DNA of 64,000 bases from Rhynochetos jubatus (lineage: Eukaryota > Chordata > Aves > Eurypygiformes > Rhynochetidae), in the NCBI GenBank assembly GCA_027574665.1, contig CM050665.1:372001-436000 (forward strand), written 5' to 3'. The notes beneath the pieces were generated by a model. That model worked only from the letters and a program-made list of their open reading frames with translations. It was not told where the DNA came from and ran no database searches. Below are positions 1 to 10,462 of this stretch, in pieces (the first letter of the stretch is position 1; every line of letters starts with the position of its first letter). The position numbers were made by a program, and so were the translations under genes.

Positions 1-277
1 GAGCAGGGGAAGGAGCCATGTCGGTGCAGTGTCGTGCTCCTCTTGGCAGGCCTTTGCAATCCCAATTATCCCTGGAGCTGTGGGCTTTCTGGTTCTCCGG
101 ACCCTAACCCTAACCCTAACCCTAGAAGTTGCCGACCGTGGTTTCCGGCCACGACCCCCCCGGGTTCTGGCTAGGAAAGCAGGGGAAGGAGCCATGTCTG
201 TGAAGTGTCGTGCTCCTCTTGGCAGGCCTTTGCAATCCCAATTATCCCTGGAGCTGTGGGCTTTCTGGTTCTCCGGA

Positions 278-301
278 CCCTAACCCTAACCCTAACCCTA
301 G
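278..301 (+). repeat. Four-tract telomeric block (CCCTAA x3 + CCCTAG), the standard form
   Basis: Three perfect CCCTAA units followed by CCCTAG, flanked by TTCTCCGGA and GAAGTTGC. The - strand reads as four GGG tracts spaced by TTA, the minimum for one intramolecular telomeric G-quadruplex. It also contains overlapping TAGGGTT-type sites of the kind bound by TRF1 and TRF2 Myb domains in vertebrates. The sequence is seen directly; binding and folding are inferred. This form recurs in most monomers of the window. Confidence 0.95.
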
Positions 302-322
302 AAGTTGCTGACCGCGGTTTCC

Positions 323-332
323 GGCCATGGCC
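323..332. repeat. 10-bp perfect palindrome GGCCATGGCC
   Basis: A variant of the usual GGCCACGGCC produced by a C to T change at the CpG. It recurs near 2638, 5653 and 8309 in block A. The change also creates an ATG on the + strand, which opens a short repeat-derived frame at 327. Confidence 0.8.
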
Positions 333-347
333 CCCCCTGGGTTCTGG

Positions 348-548
348 CTAGGAAAGCTGGGGAAGGAGCCATGTCTGTGCAGTGTCGTGCTCCTCTTGGC
401 AGGCCTTTGCAATCCCAATTATCCCTGGAGCTGTGGGCTTTCTGGTTCTCCGGACCCTAACCCTAACCCTAACCCTAGAAGTTGCCGACCGCGGTTTTCG
501 GCCACGGCCCCCCCGGGTTCTGGCTAGGAAAGCTGGGGAAGGAGCCAT
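348..548 (-). other. Representative G-strand ATG frame (66 codons) containing (Val-Arg)4
   Basis: This - strand frame starts at a true ATG (complement of GGAGCCAT) with G at -3 and G at +4, a favourable Kozak context. It reads MAPSPAFLARTRGG, then SRVRVRVRVRR from the TTAGGG block, and stops 66 codons on. About 25 similar frames exist, most in block A (for example 1056-1256, 2306-2506, 4610-4810 and 9039-9239) in 176-bp units. One at 31516-31893 spans two monomers (125 codons). Valine-arginine and glycine-leucine repeat peptides have been reported from TERRA RNA, so the resemblance is notable. Nothing in the window shows transcription or translation, and I treat it as a non-gene. Confidence 0.55.
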
Positions 549-842
549 GTCGGTGCAGTGTCGTGCTCCTCTTGGCAGGCCTTTGCAATCCCAATTATCC
601 CTGGAGCTGTGGGCTTTCTGGTTCTCCGGACCCTAACCCTAACCCTAACCCTAGAAGTTGCCGACCGCGGTTTCCGGCCACGGCCCACCCCGGGGTTCTG
701 GCTAGGAAAGCAGGGGAAGGAGCCATGTCTGTGCAGTGTCGTGCTCCTCTTGGCAGGCCTTTGCAATCCCAATTATCCCTGGAGCTGTGGGCTTTCTGGT
801 TCTCCGGACCCTAACCCTAACCCTAACCCTAGAAGTTGCCGA

Positions 843-861
843 CCGTGGTTTCCGGCCACGG
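843..861. repeat. Short inverted repeat (6-bp stem, 7-base loop) in CCGTGG-type monomers
   Basis: CCGTGG (843-848), loop TTTCCGG, then CCACGG (856-861), perfectly complementary. In the commoner CCGCGG monomers one stem pair is a mismatch, so the perfect stem arises from a C to T change at a CpG. The same form recurs in many units, for example near 3150, 7408, 13625 and 63870. A biological role is not shown. Confidence 0.7.
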
Positions 862-1515
862 CCCCCCCCGGGTTCTGGCTAGGAAAGCAGGGGAAGGAGC
901 CATGTCTGTGAAGTGTCGTGCTCCTCTTGGCAGGCCTTTGCAATCCCAATTATCCCTGGAGCTGTGGGCTTTCTGGTTCTCCGGACCCTAACCCTAACCC
1001 TAACCCTAGAAGTTGCTGACCGCGGTTTCCGGCCACGGCCCCCCCTGGGTTCTGGCTAGGAAAGCTGGGGAAGGAGCCATGTCTGTGCAGTGTCGTGCTC
1101 CTCTTGGCAGGCCTTTGCAATCCCAATTATCCCTGGAGCCGTGGGCTTTCTGGTTCTCCGGACCCTAACCCTAACCCTAACCCTAGAAGTTGCCGACCGC
1201 GGTTTTCGGCCACGGCCCCCCCGGGTTCTGGCTAGGAAAGCTGGGGAAGGAGCCATGTCGGTACAGTGTCGTGCTCCTCTTGGCAGGCCTTTGCAATCCC
1301 AATTATCCCTGGAGCTGTGGGCTTTCTGGTTCTCCGGACCCTAACCCTAACCCTAACCCTAGAAGTTGCCGACCGCGGTTTCCGGCCACGGCCCCCCCTG
1401 GGTTCTGGCTAGGAAAGCAGGGGAAGGAGCCATGTCTGTGCAGTGTCGTGCTCCTCTTGGCAGGCCTTTGCAATCCCAATTATCCCTGGAGCTGTGGGCT
1501 ATCTGGTTCTCCGGA

Positions 1516-1545
1516 CCCTAACCCTAACCCTAACCCTAACCCTAG
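1516..1545 (+). repeat. Five-tract telomeric block (CCCTAA x4 + CCCTAG), long form
   Basis: One extra CCCTAA makes the monomer about 183 bp. I count about 29 such blocks, for example near 4360, 5250, 6840, 11620, 12870, 13230, 15010, 16795, 18035, 23481, 29487, 35500, 37965, 47079, 49905, 51500, 58545, 60482 and 63305. Some carry a degenerate unit, such as CCCTAAACC near 4360, 11625 and 14830 or GACACTAA near 2051. Confidence 0.93.
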
Positions 1546-2316
1546 AAGTTGCCGACCGCGGTTTCCGGCCACGGCCCCCCCTGGGTTCTGGCTAGGAAAG
1601 CAGGGGAAGGAGCCATGTCTGTGCAGTGTCGTGCTCCTCTTGGCAGGCCTTTGCAATCCCAATTATCCCTGGAGCTGTGGGCTTTCTGGTTCTCCGGACC
1701 CTAACCCTAACCCTAACCCTAGAAGTTGCTGACCGTGGATTCCGGCCACGGCCCCCCCTGGGTTCTGGCTAGGAAAGCAGGGGAAGGAGCCATGTCTGTG
1801 AAGTGTCGTGCTCCTCTTGGCAGGCCTTTGCAATCCCAATTATCCCTGGAGCTGTGGGCTTTCTGGTTCTCCGGACCCTAACCCTAACCCTAACCCTAGA
1901 AGTTGCTGACCGCGGTTTCCGGCCACGGCCCCCCCTGGGTTCTGGCTAGGAAAGCTGGGGAAGGAGCCATGTCTGTGCAGTGTCGTGCTCCTCTTGGCAG
2001 GCCTTTGCAATCCCAATTATCCCTGGAGCTGTGGGCTTTCTGGTTCTCCGGACACTAACCCTAACCCTAACCCTAACCCTAGAAGTTGCCGACCGCGGTT
2101 TCCGGCCACGGCCCCCCCGGGGTTCTGGCTAGGAGAGCAGGGGAAGGAGCCATGTCTGTGCAGTGTCGTGCTCCTCTTGGCAGGCCTTTGCAATCCCAAT
2201 TATCCCTGGAGCTGTGGGCTTTCTGGTTCTCCGGACCCTAACCCTAACCCTAACCCTAGAAGTTGCTGACCGCGGTTTCCGGCCACGGCCCCCCCGGGGT
2301 TCTGGCTAGGAAAGCA

Positions 2317-4620
2317 GGGGAAGGAGCCATGTCGGTGCAGTGTCGTGCTCCTCTTGGCAGGCCTTTGCAATCCCAATTATCCCTGGAGCTGTGGGCTTTC
2401 TGGTTCTCCGGACCCTAACCCTAACCCTAACCCTAGAAGTTGCCGACCGTGGTTTCCGGCCACGACCCCCCCGGGTTCTGGCTAGGAAAGCAGGGGAAGG
2501 AGCCATGTCTGTGAAGTGTCGTGCTCCTCTTGGCAGGCCTTTGCAATCCCAATTATCCCTGGAGCTGTGGGCTTTCTGGTTCTCCGGACCCTAACCCTAA
2601 CCCTAACCCTAGAAGTTGCTGACCGCGGTTTCCGGCCATGGCCCCCCCTGGGTTCTGGCTAGGAAAGCTGGGGAAGGAGCCATGTCTGTGCAGTGTCGTG
2701 CTCCTCTTGGCAGGCCTTTGCAATCCCAATTATCCCTGGAGCTGTGGGCTTTCTGGTTCTCCGGACCCTAACCCTAACCCTAACCCTAGAAGTTGCCGAC
2801 CGCGGTTTTCGGCCACGGCCCCCCCGGGTTCTGGCTAGGAAAGCTGGGGAAGGAGCCATGTCGGTGCAGTGTCGTGCTCCTCTTGGCAGGCCTTTGCAAT
2901 CCCAATTATCCCTGGAGCTGTGGGCTTTCTGGTTCTCCGGACCCTAACCCTAACCCTAACCCTAGAAGTTGCCGACCGCGGTTTCCGGCCACGGCCCACC
3001 CCGGGTTCTGGCTAGGAAAGCAGGGGAAGGAGCCATGTCTGTGCAGTGTCGTGCTCCTCTTGGCAGGCCTTTGCAATCCCAATTATCCCTGGAGCTGTGG
3101 GCTTTCTGGTTCTCCGGACCCTAACCCTAACCCTAACCCTAGAAGTTGCCGACCGTGGTTTCCGGCCACGGCCCCCCCCGGGTTCTGGCTAGGAAAGCAG
3201 GGGAAGGAGCCATGTCTGTGAAGTGTCGTGCTCCTCTTGGCAGGCCTTTGCAATCCCAATTATCCCTGGAGCTGTGGGCTTTCTGGTTCTCCGGACCCTA
3301 ACCCTAACCCTAACCCTAGAAGTTGCCGACCGTGGTTTCCGGCCACGGCCCCCCCCGGGTTCTGGCTAGGAAAGCAGGGGAAGGAGCCATGTCTGTGCAG
3401 TGTCGTGCTCCTCTTGGCAGGCCTTTGCAATCCCAATTATCCCTGGAGCTGTGGGCTTTCTGGTTCTCCGGACCCTAACCCTAACCCTAACCCTAGAAGT
3501 TGCCGACCGTGGTTTCCGGCCACGGCCCCCCCCGGGTTCTGGCTAGGAAAGCAGGGGAAGGAGCCATGTCTGTGAAGTGTCGTGCTCCTCTTGGCAGGCC
3601 TTTGCAATCCCAATTATCCCTGGAGCTGTGGGCTTTCTGGTTCTCCGGACCCTAACCCTAACCCTAACCCTAGAAGTTGCTGACAGCGGTTTCCGGCCAC
3701 GGCCCCCCCTGGGTTCTGGCTAGGAAAGCTGGGGAAGGAGCCATGTCTGTGCAGTGTCGTGCTCCTCTTGGCAGGCCTTTGCAATCCCAATTATCCCTGG
3801 AGCCGTGGGCTTTCTGGTTCTCCGGACCCTAACCCTAACCCTAACCCTAGAAGTTGCCGACCGCGGTTTTCGGCCACGGCCCCCCCGGGTTCTGGCTAGG
3901 AAAGCTGGGGAAGGAGCCATGTCGGTACAGTGTCGTGCTCCTCTTGGCAGGCCTTTGCAATCCCAATTATCCCTGGAGCTGTGGGCTTTCTGGTTCTCCG
4001 GACCCTAACCCTAACCCTAACCCTAGAAGTTGCCGACCGCGGTTTCCGGCCACGGCCCCCCCTGGGTTCTGGCTAGGAAAGCAGGGGAAGGAGCCATGTC
4101 TGTGCAGTGTCGTGCTCCTCTTGGCAGGCCTTTGCAATCCCAATTATCCCTGGAGCTGTGGGCTTTCTGGTTCTCCGGACCCTAACCCTAACCCTAACTC
4201 TAGAAGTTGCCGACCGCGGTTTCCGGCCACGGCCCCCCCTTGGTTCTGGCTAGGAAAGCTGGGGAAGGAGCCATGTCTGTGCAGTGTCGTGCTCCTCTTG
4301 GCAGGCCTTTGCAATCCCAATTATCCCTGGAGCTGTGGGCTTTCTGGTTCTCCGGACCCTAAACCTAACCCTAACCCTAACCCTAGAAGTTGCCGACCGC
4401 GGTTTCCGGCCACGGCCCCCCCGGGGTTCTGGCTAGGAGAGCAGGGGAAGGAGCCATGTCTGTGCAGTGTCGTGCTCCTCTTGGCAGGCCTTTGCAATCC
4501 CAATTATCCCTGGAGCTGTGGGCTTTCTGGTTCTCCGGACCCTAACCCTAACCCTAACCCTAGAAGTTGCTGACCGCGGTTTCCGGCCACGGCCCCCCCG
4601 GGGTTCTGGCTAGGAAAGCA
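2317..4620 (+). repeat. Block A higher-order copy 2 (13 monomers, 2,304 bp)
   Basis: Opening units match copy 1 in order: CACGACCCC near 2460, TGAAGTG and CATGGCC, TTTTCGG near 2808, CACCCCGG near 2997. The middle differs, with CCGTGG units repeated near 3150, 3330 and 3510. The end again has a five-tract block with CCCTAAACC near 4360, GAGAGCAG and GTTGCTGAC. Equal monomer number with different internal composition suggests mosaic exchange. Confidence 0.83.
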
Positions 4621-7600
4621 GGGGAAGGAGCCATGTCGGTGCAGTGTCGTGCTCCTCTTGGCAGGCCTTTGCAATCCCAATTATCCCTGGAGCTGTGGGC
4701 TTTCTGGTTCTCCGGACCCTAACCCTAACCCTAACCCTAGAAGTTGCCGACCGTGGTTTCCGGCCACGACCCCCCCGGGTTCTGGCTAGGAAAGCAGGGG
4801 AAGGAGCCATGTCTGTGAAGTGTCGTGCTCCTCTTGGCAGGCCTTTGCAATCCCAATTATCCCTGGAGCTGTGGGCTTTCTGGTTCTCCGGACCCTAACC
4901 CTAACCCTAACCCTAGAAGTTGCTGACCGCGGTTTCCGGCCATGGCCCCCTCTGGGTTCTGGCTAGGAAAGCTGGGGAAGGAGCCATGTCTGTGCAGTGT
5001 CGTGCTCCTCTTGGCAGGCCTTTGCAATCCCAATTATCCCTGGAGCTGTGGGCTTTCTGGTTCTCCGGACCCTAACCCTAACCCTAACCCTAGAAGTTGC
5101 CGACCGCGGTTTTCGGCCACGGCCCCCCCGGGTTCTGGCTAGGAAAGCTGGGGAAGGAGCCATGTCGGTGCAGTGTCGTGCTCCTCTTGGCAGGCCTTTG
5201 CAATCCCAATTATCCCTGGAGCTGTGGGCTATCTGGTTCTCCGGACCCTAACCCTAACCCTAACCCTAACCCTAGAAGTTGCCGACCGCGGTTTCCGGCC
5301 ACGGCCCCCCCTGGGTTCTGGCTAGGAAAGCAGGGGAAGGAGCCATGTCTGTGCAGTGTCGTGCTCCTCTTGGCAGGCCTTTGCAATCCCAATTATCCCT
5401 GGAGCTGTGGGCTTTCTGGTTCTCCGGACCCTAACCCTAACCCTAACCCTAGAAGTTGCCGACCGTGGATTCCGGCCACGGCCCCCCCTGGGTTCTGGTT
5501 AGGAAAGCAGGGGAAGGAGCCATGTCTGTGCAGTGTCGTGCTCCTCTTGGCAGGCCTTTGCAATCCCAATTATCCCTGGAGCTGTGGGCTTTCTGGTTCT
5601 CCGGACCCTAACCCTAACCCTAACCCTAGAAGTTGCCGACTGCGGTTTCCGGCCATGGCCCCCCCTGGGTTCTGGCTAGGAAAGCTGGGGAAGGAGCCAT
5701 GTCTGTGCAGTGTCGTGCTCCTCTTGGCAGGCCTTTGCAATCCCAATTATCCCTGGAGCTGTGGGCTTTCTGGTTCTCCGGACCCTAACCCTAACCCTAA
5801 CCCTAGAAGTTGCCGACCGCGGTTTTCGGCCACGGCCCCCCCGGGTTCTGGCTAGGAAAGCTGGGGAAGGAGCCATGTCGGTGCAGTGTCGTGCTCCTCT
5901 TGGCAGGCCTTTGCAATCCCAATTATCCCTGGAGCTGTGGGCTTTCTGGTTCTCCGGACCCTAACCCTAACCCTAACCCTAGAAGTTGCCGACCGCGGTT
6001 TCCGGCCACGGCCCCCCCTGGGTTCTGGCTAGGAAAGCAGGGGAAGGAGCCATGTCTGTGCAGTGTCGTGCTCCTCTTGGCAGGCCTTTGCAATCCCAAT
6101 TATCCCTGGAGCTGTGGGCTTTCTGGTTCTCCGGACCCTAACCCTAACCCTAACCCTAGAAGTTGCCGACCGTGGTTTCCGGCCACGGCCCCCCCCGGGT
6201 TCTGGCTAGGAAAGCAGGGGAAGGAGCCATGTCTGTGAAGTGTCGTGCTCCTCTTGGCAGGCCTTTGCAATCCCAATTATCCCTGGAGCTGTGGGCTTTC
6301 TGGTTCTCCGGACCCTAACCCTAACCCTAACCCTAGAAGTTGCTGACCGCGGTTTCCGGCCACGGCCCCCCCTGGGTTCTGGCTAGGAAAGCTGGGGAAG
6401 GAGCCATGTCTGTGCAGTGTCGTGCTCCTCTTGGCAGGCCTTTGCAATCCCAATTATCCCTGGAGCCGTGGGCTTTCTGGTTCTCCGGACCCTAACCCTA
6501 ACCCTAACCCTAGAAGTTGCCGACCGCGGTTTTCGGCCACGGCCCCCCCGGGTTCTGGCTAGGAAAGCTGGGGAAGGAGCCATGTCGGTACAGTGTCGTG
6601 CTGCTCTTGGCAGGCCTTTGCAATCCCAATTATCCCTGGAGCTGTGGGCTTTCTGGTTCTCCGGACCCTAACCCTAACCCTAACCCTAGAAGTTGCCGAC
6701 CGCGGTTTCCGGCCACGGCCCCCCCTGGGTTCTGGCTAGGAAAGCAGGGGAAGGAGCCATGTCTGTGCAGTGTCGTGCTCCTCTTGGCAGGCCTTTGCAA
6801 TCCCAATTATCCCTGGAGCTGTGGGCTATCTGGTTCTCCGGACCCTAACCCTAACCCTAACCCTAACCCTAGAAGTTGCCGACCGCGGTTTCCGGCCACG
6901 GCCCCCCCTGGGTTCTGGCTAGGAAAGCTGGGGAAGGAGCCATGTCTGTGCAGTGTCGTGCTCCTCTTGGCAGGCCTTTGCAATCCCAATTATCCCTGGA
7001 GCTGTGGGCTTTCTGGTTCTCCGGACCCTAACCCTAACCCTAACCCTAGAAGTTGCCGACCGCGGTTTTCGGCCACGGCCCCCCCGGGTTCTGGCTAGGA
7101 AAGCTGGGGAAGGAGCCATGTCGGTGCAGTGTCGTGCTCCTCTTGGCAGGCCTTTGCAATCCCAATTATCCCTGGAGCTGTGGGCTTTCTGGTTCTCCGG
7201 ACCCTAACCCTAACCCTAACCCTAGAAGTTGCCGACCGCGGTTTCCGGCCACGGCCCCCCCTGGGTTCTGGCTAGGAAAGCAGGGGAAGGAGCCATGTCT
7301 GTGCAGTGTCGTGCTCCTCTTGGCAGGCCTTTGCAATCCCAATTATCCCTGGAGCTGTGGGCTTTCTGGTTCTCCGGACCCTAACCCTAACCCTAACCCT
7401 AGAAGTTGCCGACCGTGGTTTCCGGCCACGGCCCCCCCCGGGTTCTGGCTAGGAAAGCAGGGGAAGGAGCCATGTCTGTGAAGTGTCGTGCTCCTCTTGG
7501 CAGGCCTTTGCAATCCCAATTATCCCTGGAGCTGTGGGCTTTCTGGTTCTCCGGACCCTAACCCTAACCCTAACCCTAGAAGTTGCTGACCGCGGTTTCC

Positions 7601-7989
7601 GGCCACGGCCCCCCCTGGGTTCTGGCTAGGAAAGCTGGGGAAGGAGCCATGTCTGTGCAGTGTCGTGCTCCTCTTGGCAGGCCTTTGCAATCCCAATTAT
7701 CCCTGGAGCCGTGGGCTTTCTGGTTCTCCGGACCCTAAGCCTAACCCTAACCCTAGAAGTTGCCGACCGCGGTTTTCGGCCACGGCCCCCCCGGGTTCTG
7801 ACTAGGAAAGCTGGGGAAGGAGCCATGTCTGTGCAGTGTCGTGCTCCTCTTGGCAGGCCTTTGCAATCCCAATTATCCCTGGAGCTGTGGGCTTTCTGGT
7901 TCTCCGGACCCTAACCCTAACCCTAACCCTAGAAGTTGCTGACCGCGGTTTCCGGCCACGGCCCCCCCGGGGTTCTGGCTAGGAAAGCA
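4621..7989 (+). repeat. Block A higher-order copy 3, expanded (19 monomers, 3,369 bp)
   Basis: Opens with CACGACCCC near 4765, TGAAGTG, then CATGGCC and TTTTCGG, as in copies 1 and 2. It is about six monomers longer, with several TTTTCGG units (near 5110, 5820, 6530, 7067 and 7777) and two GGGCTATCTGG five-tract units (near 5228 and 6827). The extra length looks like internal amplification of the four-monomer run. Confidence 0.8.
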
Positions 7990-9402
7990 GGGGAAGGAGC
8001 CATGTCGGTGCAGTGTCGTGCTCCTCTTGGCAGGCCTTTGCAATCCCAATTATCCCTGGAGCTGTGGGCTTTCTGGTTCTCCGGACCCTAACCCTAACCC
8101 TAACCCTAGAAGTTGCCGACCGTGGTTTCCGGCCACGACCCCCCCGGGTTCTGGCTACGAAAGCAGGGGAAGGAGCCATGTCTGTGAAGTGTCGTGCTCC
8201 TCTTGGCAGGCCTTTGCAATCCCAATTATCCCTGGAGCTGTGGGCTTTCTGGTTCTCCGGACCCTAACCCTAACCCTAACCCTAGAAGTTGCTGACCGCG
8301 GTTTCCGGCCATGGCCCCCCCTGGGTTCTGGCTAGGAAAGCTGGGGAAGGAGCCATGTCTGTGCAGTGTCGTGCTCCTCTTGGCAGGCCTTTGCAATCCC
8401 AATTATCCCTGGAGCTGTGGGCTTTCTGGTTCTCCGGACCCTAACCCTAACCCTAACCCTAGAAGTTGCCGACCGCGGTTTTCGGCCACGGCCCCCCCGG
8501 GTTCTGGCTAGGAAAGCTGGGGAAGGAGCCATGTCGGTGCAGTGTCGTGCTCCTCTTGGCAGGCCTTTGCAATCCCAATTATCCCTGGAGCTGTGGGCTT
8601 TCTGGTTCTCCGGACCCTAACCCTAACCCTAACCCTAGAAGTTGCCGACCGCGGTTTCCGGCCACGGCCCACCCCGGGTTCTGGCTAGGAAAGCAGGGGA
8701 AGGAGCCATGTCTGTGCAGTGTCGTGCTCCTCTTGGCAGGCCTTTGCAATCCCAATTATCCCTGGAGCTGTGGGCTTTCTGGTTCTCCGGACCCTAACCC
8801 TAACCCTAACCCTAGAAGTTGCCGACCGTGGTTTCCGGCCACGGCCCCCCCCGGGTTCTGGCTAGGAAAGCAGGGGAAGGAGCCATGTCTGTGAAGTGTC
8901 GTGCTCCTCTTGGCAGGCCTTTGCAATCCCAATTATCCCTGGAGCTGTGGGCTTTCTGGTTCTCCGGACCCTAACCCTAACCCTAACCCTAGAAGTTGCT
9001 GACCGCGGTTTCCGGCCACGGCCCCCCCTGGGTTCTGGCTAGGAAAGCTGGGGAAGGAGCCATGTCTGTGCAGTGTCGTGCTCCTCTTGGCAGGCCTTTG
9101 CAATCCCAATTATCCCTGGAGCTGTGGGCTTTCTGGTTCTCCGGACCCTAACCCTAACCCTAACCCTAGAAGTTGCCGACCGCGGTTTTCGGCCACGGCC
9201 CCCCCGGGTTCTGGCTAGGAAAGCTGGGGAAGGAGCCATGTCGGTACAGTGTCGTGCTCCTCTTGGCAGGCCTTTGCAATCCCAATTATCCCTGGAGCTG
9301 TGGGCTTTCTGGTTCTCCGGACCCTAACCCTAACCCTAGCCCTAGAAGTTGCCGACCGCGGTTTCAGGCCACGGCCCCCCCTGGGTTCTGGCTATGAAAG
9401 CT
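7990..9402 (+). repeat. Block A higher-order copy 4, truncated
   Basis: Opens with CACGACCCC near 8136, here with GGCTACGAAAGC in place of GGCTAGGAAAGC, then TGAAGTG, CATGGCC, TTTTCGG near 8480 and a CACCCCGG unit near 8670. It runs into a six-monomer tandem duplication instead of completing the 13-monomer order. Confidence 0.78.
8343..9402 (+). repeat. Six-monomer tandem duplication, copy 1 (1,060 bp)
   Basis: This unit and the next share the order TTTTCGG, CACCCCGG, CCGTGG, TGAAGTG, TTTTCGG, CGGTAC and both end with the rare GGCTATGAAAGC (9391 and 10451). Equivalent features are exactly 1,060 bp apart. This copy alone has CCTAGCCCTAG near 9337 and TTTCAGGCC near 9362. Confidence 0.88.
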
Positions 9403-10462
9403 GGGGAAGGAGCCATGTCTGTGCAGTGTCGTGCTCCTCTTGGCAGGCCTTTGCAATCCCAATTATCCCTGGAGCTGTGGGCTTTCTGGTTCTCCGGACC
9501 CTAACCCTAACCCTAACCCTAGAAGTTGCCGACCGCGGTTTTCGGCCACGGCCCCCCCGGGTTCTGGCTAGGAAAGCTGGGGAAGGAGCCATGTCGGTGC
9601 AGTGTCGTGCTCCTCTTGGCAGGCCTTTGCAATCCCAATTATCCCTGGAGCTGTGGGCTTTCTGGTTCTCCGGACCCTAACCCTAACCCTAACCCTAGAA
9701 GTTGCCGACCGCGGTTTCCGGCCACGGCCCACCCCGGGTTCTGGCTAGGAAAGCAGGGGAAGGAGCCATGTCTGTGCAGTGTCGTGCTCCTCTTGGCAGG
9801 CCTTTGCAATCCCAATTATCCCTGGAGCTGTGGGCTTTCTGGTTCTCCGGACCCTAACCCTAACCCTAACCCTAGAAGTTGCCGACCGTGGTTTCCGGCC
9901 ACGGCCCCCCCCGGGTTCTGGCTAGGAAAGCAGGGGAAGGAGCCATGTCTGTGAAGTGTCGTGCTCCTCTTGGCAGGCCTTTGCAATCCCAATTATCCCT
10001 GGAGCTGTGGGCTTTCTGGTTCTCCGGACCCTAACCCTAACCCTAACCCTAGAAGTTGCTGACCGCGGTTTCCGGCCACGGCCCCCCCTGGGTTCTGGCT
10101 AGGAAAGCTGGGGAAGGAGCCATGTCTGTGCAGTGTCGTGCTCCTCTTGGCAGGCCTTTGCAATCCCAATTATCCCTGGAGCTGTGGGCTTTCTGGTTCT
10201 CCGGACCCTAACCCTAACCCTAACCCTAGAAGTTGCCGACCGCGGTTTTCGGCCACGGCCCCCCCGGGTTCTGGCTAGGAAAGCTGGGGAAGGAGCCATG
10301 TCGGTACAGTGTCGTGCTCCTCTTGGCAGGCCTTTGCAATCCCAATTATCCCTGGAGCTGTGGGCTTTCTGGTTCTCCGGACCCTAACCCTAACCCTAAC
10401 CCTAGAAGTTGCCGACCGCGGTTTCCGGCCACGGCCCCCCCTGGGTTCTGGCTATGAAAGCT
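9403..10462 (+). repeat. Six-monomer tandem duplication, copy 2 (1,060 bp)
   Basis: Tandem partner of the preceding 1,060-bp unit, sharing its marker order and the terminal GGCTATGAAAGC. It lacks the two private substitutions of copy 1, so the duplication preceded those changes or they were removed by conversion. Confidence 0.88.

Larger units (their letters stand above)
182..358 (+). repeat. Reference monomer (177 bp), annotated as an example
   Basis: Order of parts within the unit: GGGGAAGGAGCCATG; a variable box (TCTGTGCAG, TCGGTGCAG, TCGGTACAG, TCTGTGAAG or TCGGAGCAG in different copies); TGTCGTGCTCCTCTTGGCAG; a conserved stretch through GCAATCCCAATTATCCC and GAGCTGTGGGC; TTCTCCGGA; the telomeric tract (278-301); GAAGTTGC; a CpG-rich segment around CCGCGGTTTCCGGCCACGG; a run of about six to eight C; then GGGTTCTGGCTAGGAAAGC leading into the next GGGG. 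The C run and following G run vary by single bases and explain most 176- and 178-bp units. A consensus unit holds about seven to nine CpG sites. Confidence 0.95.
6..2316 (+). repeat. Block A higher-order copy 1 (13 monomers, 2,311 bp)
   Basis: Starts with a unit carrying the rare CACGACCCC variant (near 151), followed by TGAAGTG plus CATGGCC, then TTTTCGG, then a CACCCCGG unit, then CCGTGG. Later units include GGGCTATCTGG with a five-tract block, CCGTGGATTCC, and a GACACTAA five-tract unit with GAGAGCAG. The same opening order recurs at 2317, 4621 and 7990. Confidence 0.85.

Noticed and set aside
40-52. Splice acceptor-like CTCCTCTTGGCAG in each monomer
   Set aside because: It resembles a 3' splice site, but there is no matching donor, exon or transcript evidence, and short pyrimidine-AG strings are common by chance.
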